Part shown: one piece after another, positions 10,079 through 17,570 of the stretch
Layout: each line of letters starts with the position of its first letter
Numbering within the stretch: position 1 is the stretch's first letter
Assembly: GCF_002742625.1 (NCBI RefSeq)
Contig: NZ_PEBF01000002.1
Location: 201,332-265,331 of the forward strand
Direction: 5' to 3'
Length of the DNA stretch: 64,000 nt
Source of the DNA: Caulobacter sp. FWC2
GTDB taxonomy: Bacteria > Pseudomonadota > Alphaproteobacteria > Caulobacterales > Caulobacteraceae
The notes under the pieces: model-generated
Seen by the model: only the letters and a program-made list of their open reading frames with translations
What the model was told of the DNA's origin: nothing
Database searches by the model: none
Translations under genes and position numbers: made by a program

Positions 10079-11944
10079 ATGATCGAGTCCCTGCTTATCG
10101 CCAATCGCGGCGAGATCGCCTGTCGCATCATCCGGACGGCCCGGGCGTTGGGCGTGCGCACCATCGCGGTCTATTCCGACGCTGACGGCGCGGCCCTGCA
10201 TGTCCGGCTCGCCGACGAGGCCGTGCATATCGGCCCGTCGCCGGCTCGAGAATCCTATCTGCTTGGCGAGCGCATCATCGCCGCCGCCAAAGCGACCGGG
10301 GCCCAGGCCATTCACCCAGGCTATGGCTTCCTGTCTGAGAACGCCGACTTCGCCGATGCGGTGCAGGCCGCTGGCCTGATATGGGTCGGCGCGCCCGCGT
10401 CTTCGATCCGGGCCATGGGTCTCAAGGATTCGGCCAAGGCGTTGATGCTCGCCGCTGGCGTGCCCGTGACCCCCGGCTACATGGGCGACAACCAAGATCC
10501 CGACCACCTCAGAGCACAGGCCGACGCCATCGGCTATCCGGTCCTGATCAAGGCCGTCGCGGGCGGCGGCGGCAAGGGTATGCGCAAGGTCGAGGCCTCC
10601 GCCGAGTTCCTCGATATGCTCGCCTCATGCAAGCGGGAGGCGACCGCGTCGTTCGGTGATGATCGGGTCCTGATCGAGAAGTACATCCTGTCGCCGCGGC
10701 ACATCGAGGTACAGGTCTTTGGCGACACTCACGGCGACGTCGTGCACCTGTTCGAACGCGACTGCTCCTTGCAGCGACGCCATCAGAAGGTGATCGAGGA
10801 AGCGCCTGCGCCGGGCATGACGGCCGATGTACGCCAAGCCGTCTGCGCGGCGGCGGTAAAGGCGGCCAAGGCCGTCGACTACGTTGGGGCCGGCACGATC
10901 GAGTTCATCGCCGACGCCTCGGACGGCCTGCGGTCCGACCGCATCTGGTTCATGGAAATGAACACACGGCTGCAAGTCGAGCATCCGGTGACCGAAGCGA
11001 TCACGGGTCAGGACTTGGTCGAGTGGCAACTGCGGGTCGCCTCGGGCGAGCGCCTTCCCAAGCGCCAGGACGAACTGCAGATCACCGGCTGGTCCATGGA
11101 GGCGCGCCTCTACGCCGAGAACCCGACCGCCGGCTTCCTGCCTTCCACGGGGCCGCTGACAAGGCTGCGGCTGCCCGGCGATATCCGCATCGACACGGGG
11201 GTTCACGAAGGCGGTGAAGTCACGCCGTTCTACGATCCAATGATCGCCAAGCTGATCGTCCATGCGCCGACGCGCCAGGCGGCGGCCGCCAAGCTCGCCG
11301 CCGCCGCCGGTCAGGTTCAAGTCTGGCCCGTCCGTACGAACGCCGCCTTCCTGGCGCGGGCGGCGGCCGATGACGACTTCGTGGCCGGCAGAGTCGATAC
11401 GGGCTTCATCGAGCGCGGCCTGTCCGCCCTGGTTCCAGCCGCCGAACCCTCCGCAGCGATCCAGGCGGAAGCCGCCTCGGCGCTCCTTTCGGCGCCCATG
11501 GGCCGCCCTTGGATTGACCTGACCGGCTTTCGAGCCAATGGGCCAGCTCAGCGCCGCGTCGCGGTCGACGTGGCGGGCTCTATTCAGCTTGCCGAGCCTG
11601 CGCCGGAGGCCAGAGGCCAGGTTACGTCGATCGATGGGCGCGACGTCCTGTTCCTCGACGGCGAAGCCTGGTCCATCGGTCCAGGCCGCGTGGACGGCGT
11701 CGGCGACGGCCGCGCGTCAGACGGCGCGATCCTCAGCCCCATGCCTGGGAGGGTGATCGCGGTTGATGTCGAAGCGGGGCAGACGGTGTTGCGTGGCCAG
11801 AAGCTTCTGACGCTGGAGGCCATGAAAATGGAACACGGCATGATCGCGCCTTTCGATGGCGTCGTTCGCACGCTGGTGGTCAAGGCCGGCGACCAGGTCG
11901 GGGAGGGGGCGCTGCTGGCGCGCATCGAGACGGGGGCGGACTGA
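10079..11944 (+). CDS. liuD: Methylcrotonyl-CoA carboxylase, biotin-carrying (alpha) subunit
   Basis: 621 residues from ATG 10079; the frame is open further upstream, but MIESLLIANRGEIACRII is the usual family start. Biotin carboxylase domain first (ATP-grasp loop KAVAGGGGKGMRKVE; FMEMNTRLQVEHPVTE), then a biotin carboxyl carrier domain at the C-terminus with the biotinylated lysine K583 in EAMKMEHGM. It needs biotinylation by BirA, which is not in this window. The stop shares one base with the start of the MaoC gene. Confidence 0.95.
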   Translation: MIESLLIANRGEIACRIIRTARALGVRTIAVYSDADGAALHVRLADEAVHIGPSPARESYLLGERIIAAAKATGAQAIHPGYGFLSENADFADAVQAAGLIWVGAPASSIRAMGLKDSAKALMLAAGVPVTPGYMGDNQDPDHLRAQADAIGYPVLIKAVAGGGGKGMRKVEASAEFLDMLASCKREATASFGDDRVLIEKYILSPRHIEVQVFGDTHGDVVHLFERDCSLQRRHQKVIEEAPAPGMTADVRQAVCAAAVKAAKAVDYVGAGTIEFIADASDGLRSDRIWFMEMNTRLQVEHPVTEAITGQDLVEWQLRVASGERLPKRQDELQITGWSMEARLYAENPTAGFLPSTGPLTRLRLPGDIRIDTGVHEGGEVTPFYDPMIAKLIVHAPTRQAAAAKLAAAAGQVQVWPVRTNAAFLARAAADDDFVAGRVDTGFIERGLSALVPAAEPSAAIQAEAASALLSAPMGRPWIDLTGFRANGPAQRRVAVDVAGSIQLAEPAPEARGQVTSIDGRDVLFLDGEAWSIGPGRVDGVGDGRASDGAILSPMPGRVIAVDVEAGQTVLRGQKLLTLEAMKMEHGMIAPFDGVVRTLVVKAGDQVGEGALLARIETGAD

Positions 11945-12393
11945 TGGCTGGGCGCCACTTCGAGGACTGGACCATCGGCGACCGCATGGCGCATGACATC
12001 CGCCGCACCGTGACCGAGACGGACAACCTCCTGTTTTCGGTCATGACCCACAATCCGCAACCGTTGCATCTGGACGCCGAGGCGGCCAGGGCGAGCGAAT
12101 TTGGCCGTATCCTCGTCAACGGCACCTTCACCTTCGCCCTGATGGTCGGCCTTTCTGTGGGCGACACGACGCTGGGGACGCTTGTCGCCAACCTCGGATA
12201 CGACACGCTGGTCATGCCCGCGCCGGTGTTCATCGGCGACACCCTGCGCGCCGAGACGGAGGTCGTGGGGCTCAAGGACAGTCGATCGCGACCCCTCGCC
12301 GGTCTGGTGACCTTCGCGCACAAGCTGCTGAACCAGCGTGACGAGGTTGTTTGTTCGTGCCAGCGCACGGCTCTCGTGGCTCGACGCCCATGA
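11944..12393 (+). CDS. MaoC-like (R)-specific enoyl-CoA hydratase, probable 3-methylglutaconyl-CoA hydratase
   Basis: 149-residue hot-dog protein. The hydratase-2 catalytic region is visible as NPQPLHLDAEAARASEFG with its His/Asp, followed by ILVNGTFTFALMVGLSVGDTT. It lies between the carboxylase genes and the CitE-type lyase and overlaps both neighbours by 1-4 bases. No crotonase-type LiuC is in the operon, so this protein is the likeliest source of 3-hydroxy-3-methylglutaryl-CoA, with (R) stereochemistry as in the mycobacterial Rv2499c context. Fold and position are clear; substrate is inferred. Confidence 0.75.
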   Translation: MAGRHFEDWTIGDRMAHDIRRTVTETDNLLFSVMTHNPQPLHLDAEAARASEFGRILVNGTFTFALMVGLSVGDTTLGTLVANLGYDTLVMPAPVFIGDTLRAETEVVGLKDSRSRPLAGLVTFAHKLLNQRDEVVCSCQRTALVARRP

Positions 12394-13220
12394 AATTGCG
12401 ATCACTCCTATTCGTCCCCGGCGACCGGCCGGAGCGCTTCGACAAAGCCGCCGCCTCCGGCGCCGATGCGATCATCCTTGATCTTGAGGACGCCGTGGCG
12501 CCGGCGCGAAAGGCCTTCGCCCGGCAGGCGGTCGCCGACTATTTGGCCGCGGCCGTCGGTGGTGTCGTTCACTTAGTCCGCATCAATCCGGTGGACAGCC
12601 CATGGCTCCGAGCCGACCTGCAAACCGCGGCGGCAAGCCAGGGACTGGTCCTGCCCAAGGCCGAAGGCGTTGAGACCTTTGACCGCCTGGATGCGGCCGC
12701 AAAGGATCTGTCGCTGCCGCCGATCCTGCCGATCGCGACGGAAACCCCTTTGGCCGTGTTCCGAATGGCCGAGTACGTCCGCTTCGCCGATCGTCTGCTC
12801 GGGCTGACCTGGGGGGCCGAGGACCTGCCCGCCGCCATAGGGGCTGCTGGAAGCCGCGACGCCGCGGGGCTGCTCACCGCGCCCTACCAATTGGTCCGCA
12901 CGCTCAGCTTGTTCGCCGCCCACGCCGCCAAAACCCTGGCGATCGAAACGGTCTATCCAAATATCCGCGATCTGGACGGCCTGGCCGCCTACGCCGCAAG
13001 GGGCGCTTTCGATGGCTTCTCGGGCATGATGGCGATCCATCCGTCTCAGGTCGAAGCCATAAACCTGGCGTTCACGCCGACCGCCGAGGCGCTTGATCAA
13101 GCCCGATCGGTTGTCGCGGCTTTTGCCGAGACGCCTGGCGCCGGCGCGGTGCAATGGAACGGACGCATGTTGGATGCGCCTCATCTCAAACAGGCCCTAC
13201 GTCTTCTTGGCGAGGCGTGA
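12390..13220 (+). CDS. CitE-type acyl-CoA lyase, probable (R)-HMG-CoA lyase
   Basis: 276 residues from ATG 12390, in an ATGA overlap with the MaoC gene. HpcH/HpaI-CitE TIM-barrel lyase: N-terminal RSLLFVPGDRPERFDKA, acidic metal loop ILDLEDAVAP, VHLVRINPVDSPW, PKAEGVET and LTWGAEDLPAAIG. The C-terminal lid carries GFSGMMAIHPSQVEAIN. Family members split malyl-, citramalyl- or HMG-CoA. The leucine operon lacks a classical HMG-CoA lyase, and Rv2498c of Mycobacterium tuberculosis, a CitE homologue in a matching operon, acts on (R)-HMG-CoA. The same role is inferred here. Confidence 0.75.
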   Translation: MKLRSLLFVPGDRPERFDKAAASGADAIILDLEDAVAPARKAFARQAVADYLAAAVGGVVHLVRINPVDSPWLRADLQTAAASQGLVLPKAEGVETFDRLDAAAKDLSLPPILPIATETPLAVFRMAEYVRFADRLLGLTWGAEDLPAAIGAAGSRDAAGLLTAPYQLVRTLSLFAAHAAKTLAIETVYPNIRDLDGLAAYAARGAFDGFSGMMAIHPSQVEAINLAFTPTAEALDQARSVVAAFAETPGAGAVQWNGRMLDAPHLKQALRLLGEA

Positions 13221-13341
13221 GGATGGGTCCAGATAGGCGTCTCGGAACATCAGCAGGCGCCGTGCCGGTCGGGACGCCGAAGACGCCGCGGGCGCTTGCG
13301 TCCGCCGGCGCGATGGCGGCGCAAACTATGAAAGGCGAGTC

Positions 13342-14550
13342 ATGAGCACGGTTATCATCGGGGCGGGTCATGCGGGAGGCGCCGCCGCCGCCGTTCTTCG
13401 ACAGCTCGGCCATGACCAGCCCATCATTCTGATCGGTGAGGAGCCTCACCCGCCCTATCAGCGCCCGCCGCTTTCGAAAGGGTGGCTTAAGGGCGAGGTT
13501 GGCGAGGATGGTCTGCTGCTTCGGCCCCGCGCGTGGTACGCCGAAAATCAAGTCGAGCTGCGAACCTCGACCCGCGTGGTGAACATCGATCGCCAGGCGC
13601 GACAGCTGACGATGTCGACCGACGACACCCTCTCCTACGACACTTTGATCCTGGCGACGGGCTCGCGGGCGCGAAAGCTGGTGTTGCCCGGCAGCGATCT
13701 GAAGGGCTTCCTAGAACTGCGCACGATCGAGGACGCCGAAGCCATCAAGGCCTGGTTCCGTCCGGGCTTTCGGCTTGCGATCATCGGCGGCGGCTATGTC
13801 GGCCTGGAGGTCGCGGCCTCAGCGCGCCAGCTGGGCGCCGAGGTCGACGTGCTCGAGCGTGAAGACCGCCTTTTGGCCCGGGTCGCGGGGCCAGTGATGT
13901 CGTCGTTCTTTCGCGACGTTCACGAGCAGAATGGCGTCCGTTTTCACTTTGGCGTTGCGGTCGAAGGATACGAGGGGCTGGATGGGCACGTGTCGGGGGT
14001 GAGGCTTTCAGGTCGGCCGCCGCTCCATTGCGATGCGGTGTTGGTTGGCGTCGGCGCCGTTCCAAACGATGACTTGGCGGTGGCTGCGGGCTTGGCGTGT
14101 GATGATGGCGTGATCGTGGATGGCCGAGCGCGGACCTCGGATTCGCGCGTCTTCGCCATCGGTGACGTGACGCGTCGGCCCATGACGTTCTACGACAGGA
14201 CCTTGCGTCTGGAGAGCGTGCCCAATGCGCTGGAACAGGCGCGCCAAGCCGCCGCCGCCATCGTCGGCGCGCCCGAGCCAAAGCCCGAGACGCCGTGGTT
14301 CTGGTCCGATCAATACGACATCAAGCTGCAGATCGGCGGCATGCCGTTCGACGTCGACGCGGTAGTTTTGCGCGGCGATCCGGCGGCGCGCAAGTTCTCG
14401 CTGTTTCACCTCTCCAAGGGTCGTGTCCAGGCGGTGGAGGCGATCAACAGCCCGCCGGAATTCATGGTCGGGCGCCAATGGCTGGCGTCGCGTCGCGAGG
14501 TGGATCCCGCTCGCCTGGCTGACGTCTCGATCCCAATCAAAGAAGTCTAG
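13342..14550 (+). CDS. NAD(P)H-dependent ferredoxin/rubredoxin reductase
   Basis: 402-residue flavoprotein of the putidaredoxin reductase/ThcD type. FAD-binding GAGHAGGAAAAVLRQLG at the N-terminus, YQRPPLSKGWL (characteristic of this subfamily), LATGSRARKL, the second nucleotide-binding motif IIGGGYVGLEVAA at about 150, FAIGDVTRR, and a C-terminal reductase domain with FWSDQYDIKLQIGG. It would pass electrons from NAD(P)H to a ferredoxin serving the P450 (51.6 kb) or the Rieske oxygenase (55-57 kb). It is the only such reductase in the window. It sits 121 bases after the leucine operon and 55 bases before the first operator-like palindrome. Confidence 0.88.
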   Translation: MSTVIIGAGHAGGAAAAVLRQLGHDQPIILIGEEPHPPYQRPPLSKGWLKGEVGEDGLLLRPRAWYAENQVELRTSTRVVNIDRQARQLTMSTDDTLSYDTLILATGSRARKLVLPGSDLKGFLELRTIEDAEAIKAWFRPGFRLAIIGGGYVGLEVAASARQLGAEVDVLEREDRLLARVAGPVMSSFFRDVHEQNGVRFHFGVAVEGYEGLDGHVSGVRLSGRPPLHCDAVLVGVGAVPNDDLAVAAGLACDDGVIVDGRARTSDSRVFAIGDVTRRPMTFYDRTLRLESVPNALEQARQAAAAIVGAPEPKPETPWFWSDQYDIKLQIGGMPFDVDAVVLRGDPAARKFSLFHLSKGRVQAVEAINSPPEFMVGRQWLASRREVDPARLADVSIPIKEV

Positions 14551-14604
14551 CGCCACCCGCGCCCGGCGCTTGAAAGCTCGGCTTCGGCCGGAATAGAATT
14601 CTTA

Positions 14605-14625
14605 TATTAGAATCGAATTCTCGCA
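14605..14625. promoter_or_regulatory. Operator-like palindrome upstream of the NmrA-like gene
   Basis: TATTAGAAT, three bases, then ATTCTCGCA. The left half matches TATCAGAAT at 8 of 9 and the right half matches ATTCTGATA at 6 of 9. A second AGAATTCT lies at 14595-14602. This is the first of a series of such sites. It is 33 bases before ATG 14658. Confidence 0.55.
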
Positions 14626-14657
14626 TCGGCGTCGCGATGCGTGGGGAGAGCCATCAC

Positions 14658-15497
14658 ATGAAGATCGGGATCAGCGGCGCGGGCGGCAAGCTCGGGGCCG
14701 GCGTCGTGGATGAGCTTCTGCGCCGCGGCGGCCATGACGTCGTGGGCATATCGCGCACGCCGTCGAACCTCTCCGCGCCCGAAACGCGGTTCGGCGACTA
14801 TGATCAGCCGGAAAGCCTTACAGCCGCCTATGCCGGCCTTGACCGTCTGCTGATCATTCCAACGACAGCGCTCGCGCCTGGCCAACGCGCCAGGCAGAAT
14901 ATCGCGGCGATCGACGCGGCGAACCGAGCCGGTGTCGCGCATATCGCCTTCATGTCCTCGTCCGGCGCGAGGGCCAGGCCCGAGCCGGACGTCTGGGCTT
15001 CGTACTTCGCCACCGAGCAGCATCTGATGCGCACCGCGGCGCGCTGGAGCGTTCTGCGAATGAACTACTATATCGAATCCTTCGCGGACGAGGCGCGGCG
15101 CGCGTTCGACCAGGGCGCCCTCGTCGGGCTTGGTGAAAGTAGGGTCGCCTTTGTCTCGCGCGCGGACCTTGCCGCCGCCGCGGCCGGACTCCTGGCAGGG
15201 GCCGGACACGAGGGCGCCATCTACACCGGGACCGGCCCGCGGACATGGTCGGTCGCCGAGCGTCTGGACCTGATCGTCAGGCTCAGCGGAAGGCCGTTGG
15301 CCTCAACAGTGCTGACCCCCGAGGCGTTGCGCGCCGGCCTGAGCCAGAGCGGTCTTCCGCCGCATGTTGTCGAGGTCGCGCTGTCCATTCGGCAAGGCTT
15401 CGTCGATGGCGGTTTCGACATTGTCACCGGCGATATCGAAAGACTTGCTGGGCGTCCGCCGCAAGCCATGGAAGACGCCCTCCGCGACGCCTTCTAG
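14658..15497 (+). CDS. NmrA/QorB-like NAD(P)-binding protein
   Basis: 279 residues from ATG 14658 (GGGGAG ribosome site; an upstream ATG at 14637 is poorer). Atypical SDR of the NmrA-like group: the N-terminal Rossmann motif ISGAGGKLGAGVVDELLRRG matches the QorB (NAD(P)H:quinone oxidoreductase 2) pattern, and there is no YxxxK active site. It ends with a helical C-terminal domain. Possible roles are quinone reduction or redox sensing; the substrate is unknown. It stands alone between the ferredoxin reductase and a convergent thioesterase, with its own operator-like site. Confidence 0.7.
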   Translation: MKIGISGAGGKLGAGVVDELLRRGGHDVVGISRTPSNLSAPETRFGDYDQPESLTAAYAGLDRLLIIPTTALAPGQRARQNIAAIDAANRAGVAHIAFMSSSGARARPEPDVWASYFATEQHLMRTAARWSVLRMNYYIESFADEARRAFDQGALVGLGESRVAFVSRADLAAAAAGLLAGAGHEGAIYTGTGPRTWSVAERLDLIVRLSGRPLASTVLTPEALRAGLSQSGLPPHVVEVALSIRQGFVDGGFDIVTGDIERLAGRPPQAMEDALRDAF

Positions 15498-15526
15498 GGC
15501 GCCGATCGCCTTCGATCGACAAACCG

Positions 15527-15988
15527 TCAGGGCGGGTCGGGACGATCCGCGGACATCTGAGCGCGATGCCGCTCGAAGTGATCCGGTCGCCTCTCGACCC
15601 AGACCCCTTCGGCCGTGGCCCGATCTTGGTGCTCGTCCTCGAGGCGCAACGCGCCCGCCATGGTGATACGCCGTCCCTCACGCGACAGGACCCGCGTCCT
15701 TAGGACGAGCGGCCGCGCAACCGGGACGGGCATGAGGAAGCTGACCGAGAGCGTGGCGGTCACACTCTTGACGCCGCGATGGGTCAGAAAACGGCCCAGG
15801 ACATCGTCGAAAACGCCGGCGATCCAGCCGCCGTGCGCAACTTCCGGACCGCCGTCGAAATCGGCGGGACATTGTACGAATGCCACGCCCTCTTCGGGAG
15901 ACGTGGCGTTAAATAGGTCGGCCCCGAACCGGCAGCTTCTGTCCCCGACCCGGCAGCCCCTGCAGAGCGCGATGCGTTCATCAACCAA
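15527..15988 (-). CDS. PaaI-type hot-dog thioesterase
   Basis: 153 residues; the start is TTG 15988, supported by GGAAGG 7-8 bases upstream. The hot-dog core has the family string AHGGWIAGVFDDVLGRFL, with Asp in the place of the catalytic acidic residue, then a strand TATLSVSFLMPVPV. The N-terminus carries three cysteines (LCRGCRVGDRSC), like a small zinc-ribbon-like extension found in some PaaI homologues. It probably hydrolyses an aryl- or acyl-CoA that would otherwise trap CoA. It is divergent from the IclR gene and shares its operator region. Confidence 0.75.
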   Translation of the reverse strand: MVDERIALCRGCRVGDRSCRFGADLFNATSPEEGVAFVQCPADFDGGPEVAHGGWIAGVFDDVLGRFLTHRGVKSVTATLSVSFLMPVPVARPLVLRTRVLSREGRRITMAGALRLEDEHQDRATAEGVWVERRPDHFERHRAQMSADRPDPP

Positions 15989-16040
15989 GGCTTACCCTTC
16001 CAAAGGTTTTCGGATCGCGCTATGCGAAACGTCATTTGAA

Positions 16041-16049
16041 TATCAGAAT
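16041..16049 (+). promoter_or_regulatory. Operator half-site TATCAGAAT (thioesterase/IclR gap, left)
   Basis: Exact TATCAGAAT on the + strand, about 53 bases upstream of the thioesterase start and 101 bases before the IclR start. The mirror half expected after a 3-base gap is not conserved. It forms an inverted pair with the exact ATTCTGATA 55 bases to the right, so one regulator could bridge the two. Confidence 0.5.
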
Positions 16050-16095
16050 GTATGGAAGCGTCCCGCCGCAGCGCTGATGTTTCGCTTTCAGTATG

Positions 16096-16104
16096 ATTCT
16101 GATA
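16096..16104 (-). promoter_or_regulatory. Operator half-site ATTCTGATA (thioesterase/IclR gap, right)
   Basis: Exact ATTCTGATA on the + strand, that is TATCAGAAT on the - strand, 46 bases upstream of the IclR start. Its position in front of the regulator's own gene is the main reason to propose that the IclR protein binds this motif and regulates itself. Confidence 0.5.
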
Positions 16105-16149
16105 GTGAATTGCTTGAATTTGGCGGTGTTCGTCGAAGATGGAGTGCGC

Positions 16150-16974
16150 ATGGCGCGATCAGCAGTGGGCACGGTCTCCCGCGACGATGGGGAGAGCCTT
16201 GACGGAGGGGGGAGCGACCTTTCCGAAAAGACGGTGATCGTCAAACCCGCGGCCAATGCGATCCGTATCCTGAAATTCCTGGTCGAATCGGGCGGGCCGA
16301 CACGGTCGGTGACCATCTCGCGGAGCCTTGGGCTCAACGCCAGCACCTGCTTCAACATCCTTCGCACTCTGGTGCTGGAGGATGTCGTCGAGTTCGATCC
16401 GCTCACCAAGACCTATACCGTGGGCGTTGGTTTGACGACGCTGATGGGCAATCTGTTGACCGAGGGTCAACGTGTGGCGACCGCCACGCCGCAGATGCGC
16501 GACCTGGCCGATCGCTTCAACATCACCGTGACCCTGTGGAAGCGACTGGGGCCCGACAAGATCATTCTGGTCAAGAGCGTGCCGAGCCCGGCGAACGTTC
16601 GCATTGAAATGGCCGAAGGCCAGCGACTGCCTGTGCTCATGGCCTCGACGGGCCGGATCATGGCGCCGCACCTGGGCTGGACGCGAAAGGACCTGAAGAC
16701 CGCGTTCAAGGCTCTGCGTTGGCAGACACCCCTGACCTTCGAGGACTACTGGGAACAGGTGGAGGCCGCCGAGAGGCGCGGCTGGGCCAGCGACCCGGGC
16801 TACTTCACCAAAGGCGTGCAGACCATCGCCGCGCCGGTGTTTGACCGAACCGGCGATGTGGCCTTCAGCATCGTTGGGGTGATGCTGCTCGGCCAGTATG
16901 AAGACGCCGCGCTCGAAGAGATTGGCACTGCCCTGCGCGACGCTGGCCGGCGCCTGACCAGCGCCCTGACCTGA
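16150..16974 (+). CDS. IclR-family transcriptional regulator
   Basis: 274 residues from ATG 16150 (GGAG 5 bases upstream). An N-terminal tail is followed by the winged helix-turn-helix (about 35-95: NAIRILKFLVESGGPTRSV, LGLNASTCFNILRTLV) and the IclR effector domain (about 110-270, GQRLPVLMASTGRIMAPHLGW, FTKGVQTIAAPVFD). IclR proteins bind short AT-rich palindromes and respond to aromatic or organic acids; DitR of the diterpenoid cluster is one. The TATCAGAAT half-sites in its own promoter and across the island make it the prime candidate master regulator. The binding specificity is inferred. Confidence 0.88.
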   Translation: MARSAVGTVSRDDGESLDGGGSDLSEKTVIVKPAANAIRILKFLVESGGPTRSVTISRSLGLNASTCFNILRTLVLEDVVEFDPLTKTYTVGVGLTTLMGNLLTEGQRVATATPQMRDLADRFNITVTLWKRLGPDKIILVKSVPSPANVRIEMAEGQRLPVLMASTGRIMAPHLGWTRKDLKTAFKALRWQTPLTFEDYWEQVEAAERRGWASDPGYFTKGVQTIAAPVFDRTGDVAFSIVGVMLLGQYEDAALEEIGTALRDAGRRLTSALT

Positions 16975-16985
16975 TCGCCGCGTCA

Positions 16986-17399
16986 TCAACGATCGCCTAG
17001 GCCGGCTCTGGTCTTCCAGTCCGGCGGCGGGGCTTCATCGGCGGCGAAATCGAGCTCGACTTCGACGCCGTTCGGATCGAACAAAAACAGCTGCCAGAAG
17101 CTGAACGGGCGGGGCGTGCGGATCACCCGATAGGTTAGGCCCGCCGCGGCGATGCGCGCGGCGGCCGCCTGAAAGCCCTGCGCGAAGAAGGCCATGTGGT
17201 CCAATGCCCCTCGCCGCGGCTCGGGCATGCGCGTCGTCTCGACGATGTGCAAAAGCGGATGATCGCCGACATAGAGCCACGCTCCGCCGACGCCAAAATC
17301 GGGCCTTGGCCCCATCGTCAGCCCGAGCATGGCGTAGAAATCGAGAGTCTCGGTCAATCGGTCCGTCATGACGGTGAAGTGGTCCATGCGGACGATCAT
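16986..17399 (-). CDS. VOC-superfamily protein (glyoxalase/dioxygenase-like)
   Basis: 137 residues, a single vicinal-oxygen-chelate module of two beta-alpha-beta-beta-beta halves. Candidate metal ligands are visible: MDHFTVMT at the start, LLHIVE, LDHMAFF at mid-chain and GVEVELDF at the end. No substrate-specific signature is recognised. Members include lyases, isomerases, dioxygenases and resistance proteins. It is convergent with the IclR gene (11-base gap) and divergent from the amidohydrolase, with a conserved element and an operator between them. Confidence 0.7.
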   Translation of the reverse strand: MIVRMDHFTVMTDRLTETLDFYAMLGLTMGPRPDFGVGGAWLYVGDHPLLHIVETTRMPEPRRGALDHMAFFAQGFQAAAARIAAAGLTYRVIRTPRPFSFWQLFLFDPNGVEVELDFAADEAPPPDWKTRAGLGDR

Positions 17400-17446
17400 C
17401 GACTACCCCGCTTTTTTTGCCGCCATGCCGAGATGACGATGGCAGG

Positions 17447-17475
17447 TATTTTCTAGACACTTTTGCGGTTTTTGT
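17447..17475. promoter_or_regulatory. 29-bp element shared with 63.87 kb
   Basis: TATTTTCTAG, ten variable bases, then GGTTTTTGT. The same two blocks with the same spacing recur at 63869-63897. In both places the element lies 45-48 bases upstream of a - strand gene, here the VOC gene. It may be the operator of a second regulator or a special promoter. It overlaps the candidate amidohydrolase promoter on the other strand. Confidence 0.4.
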
Positions 17476-17481
17476 TATAGA
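17454..17481 (+). promoter_or_regulatory. Candidate amidohydrolase promoter
   Basis: TAGACA (17454-17459), 16 bases, TATAGA (17476-17481). The TATAGAAA stretch is shared with the candidate ferredoxin promoter at 57.1 kb. The operator-like palindrome at 17475-17495 overlaps the -10 box. Confidence 0.4.
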
Positions 17482-17495
17482 AAGAAATTCTGAAT
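17475..17495. promoter_or_regulatory. Operator-like palindrome upstream of the amidohydrolase
   Basis: The core AGAAA-GAA-ATTCT follows the AGAAT-N3-ATTCT pattern; the right half ATTCTGAAT matches 7 of 9. Overlap with the -10 box would suit repression in the absence of inducer. Confidence 0.5.
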
Positions 17496-17570
17496 GGCGG
17501 TGGCGGTCCAAAAGCCCTGCCCGGTTGAGAGGCGGCGACAAGCCGCCCTTTTGGAAGCGAGGAAAGCCAG

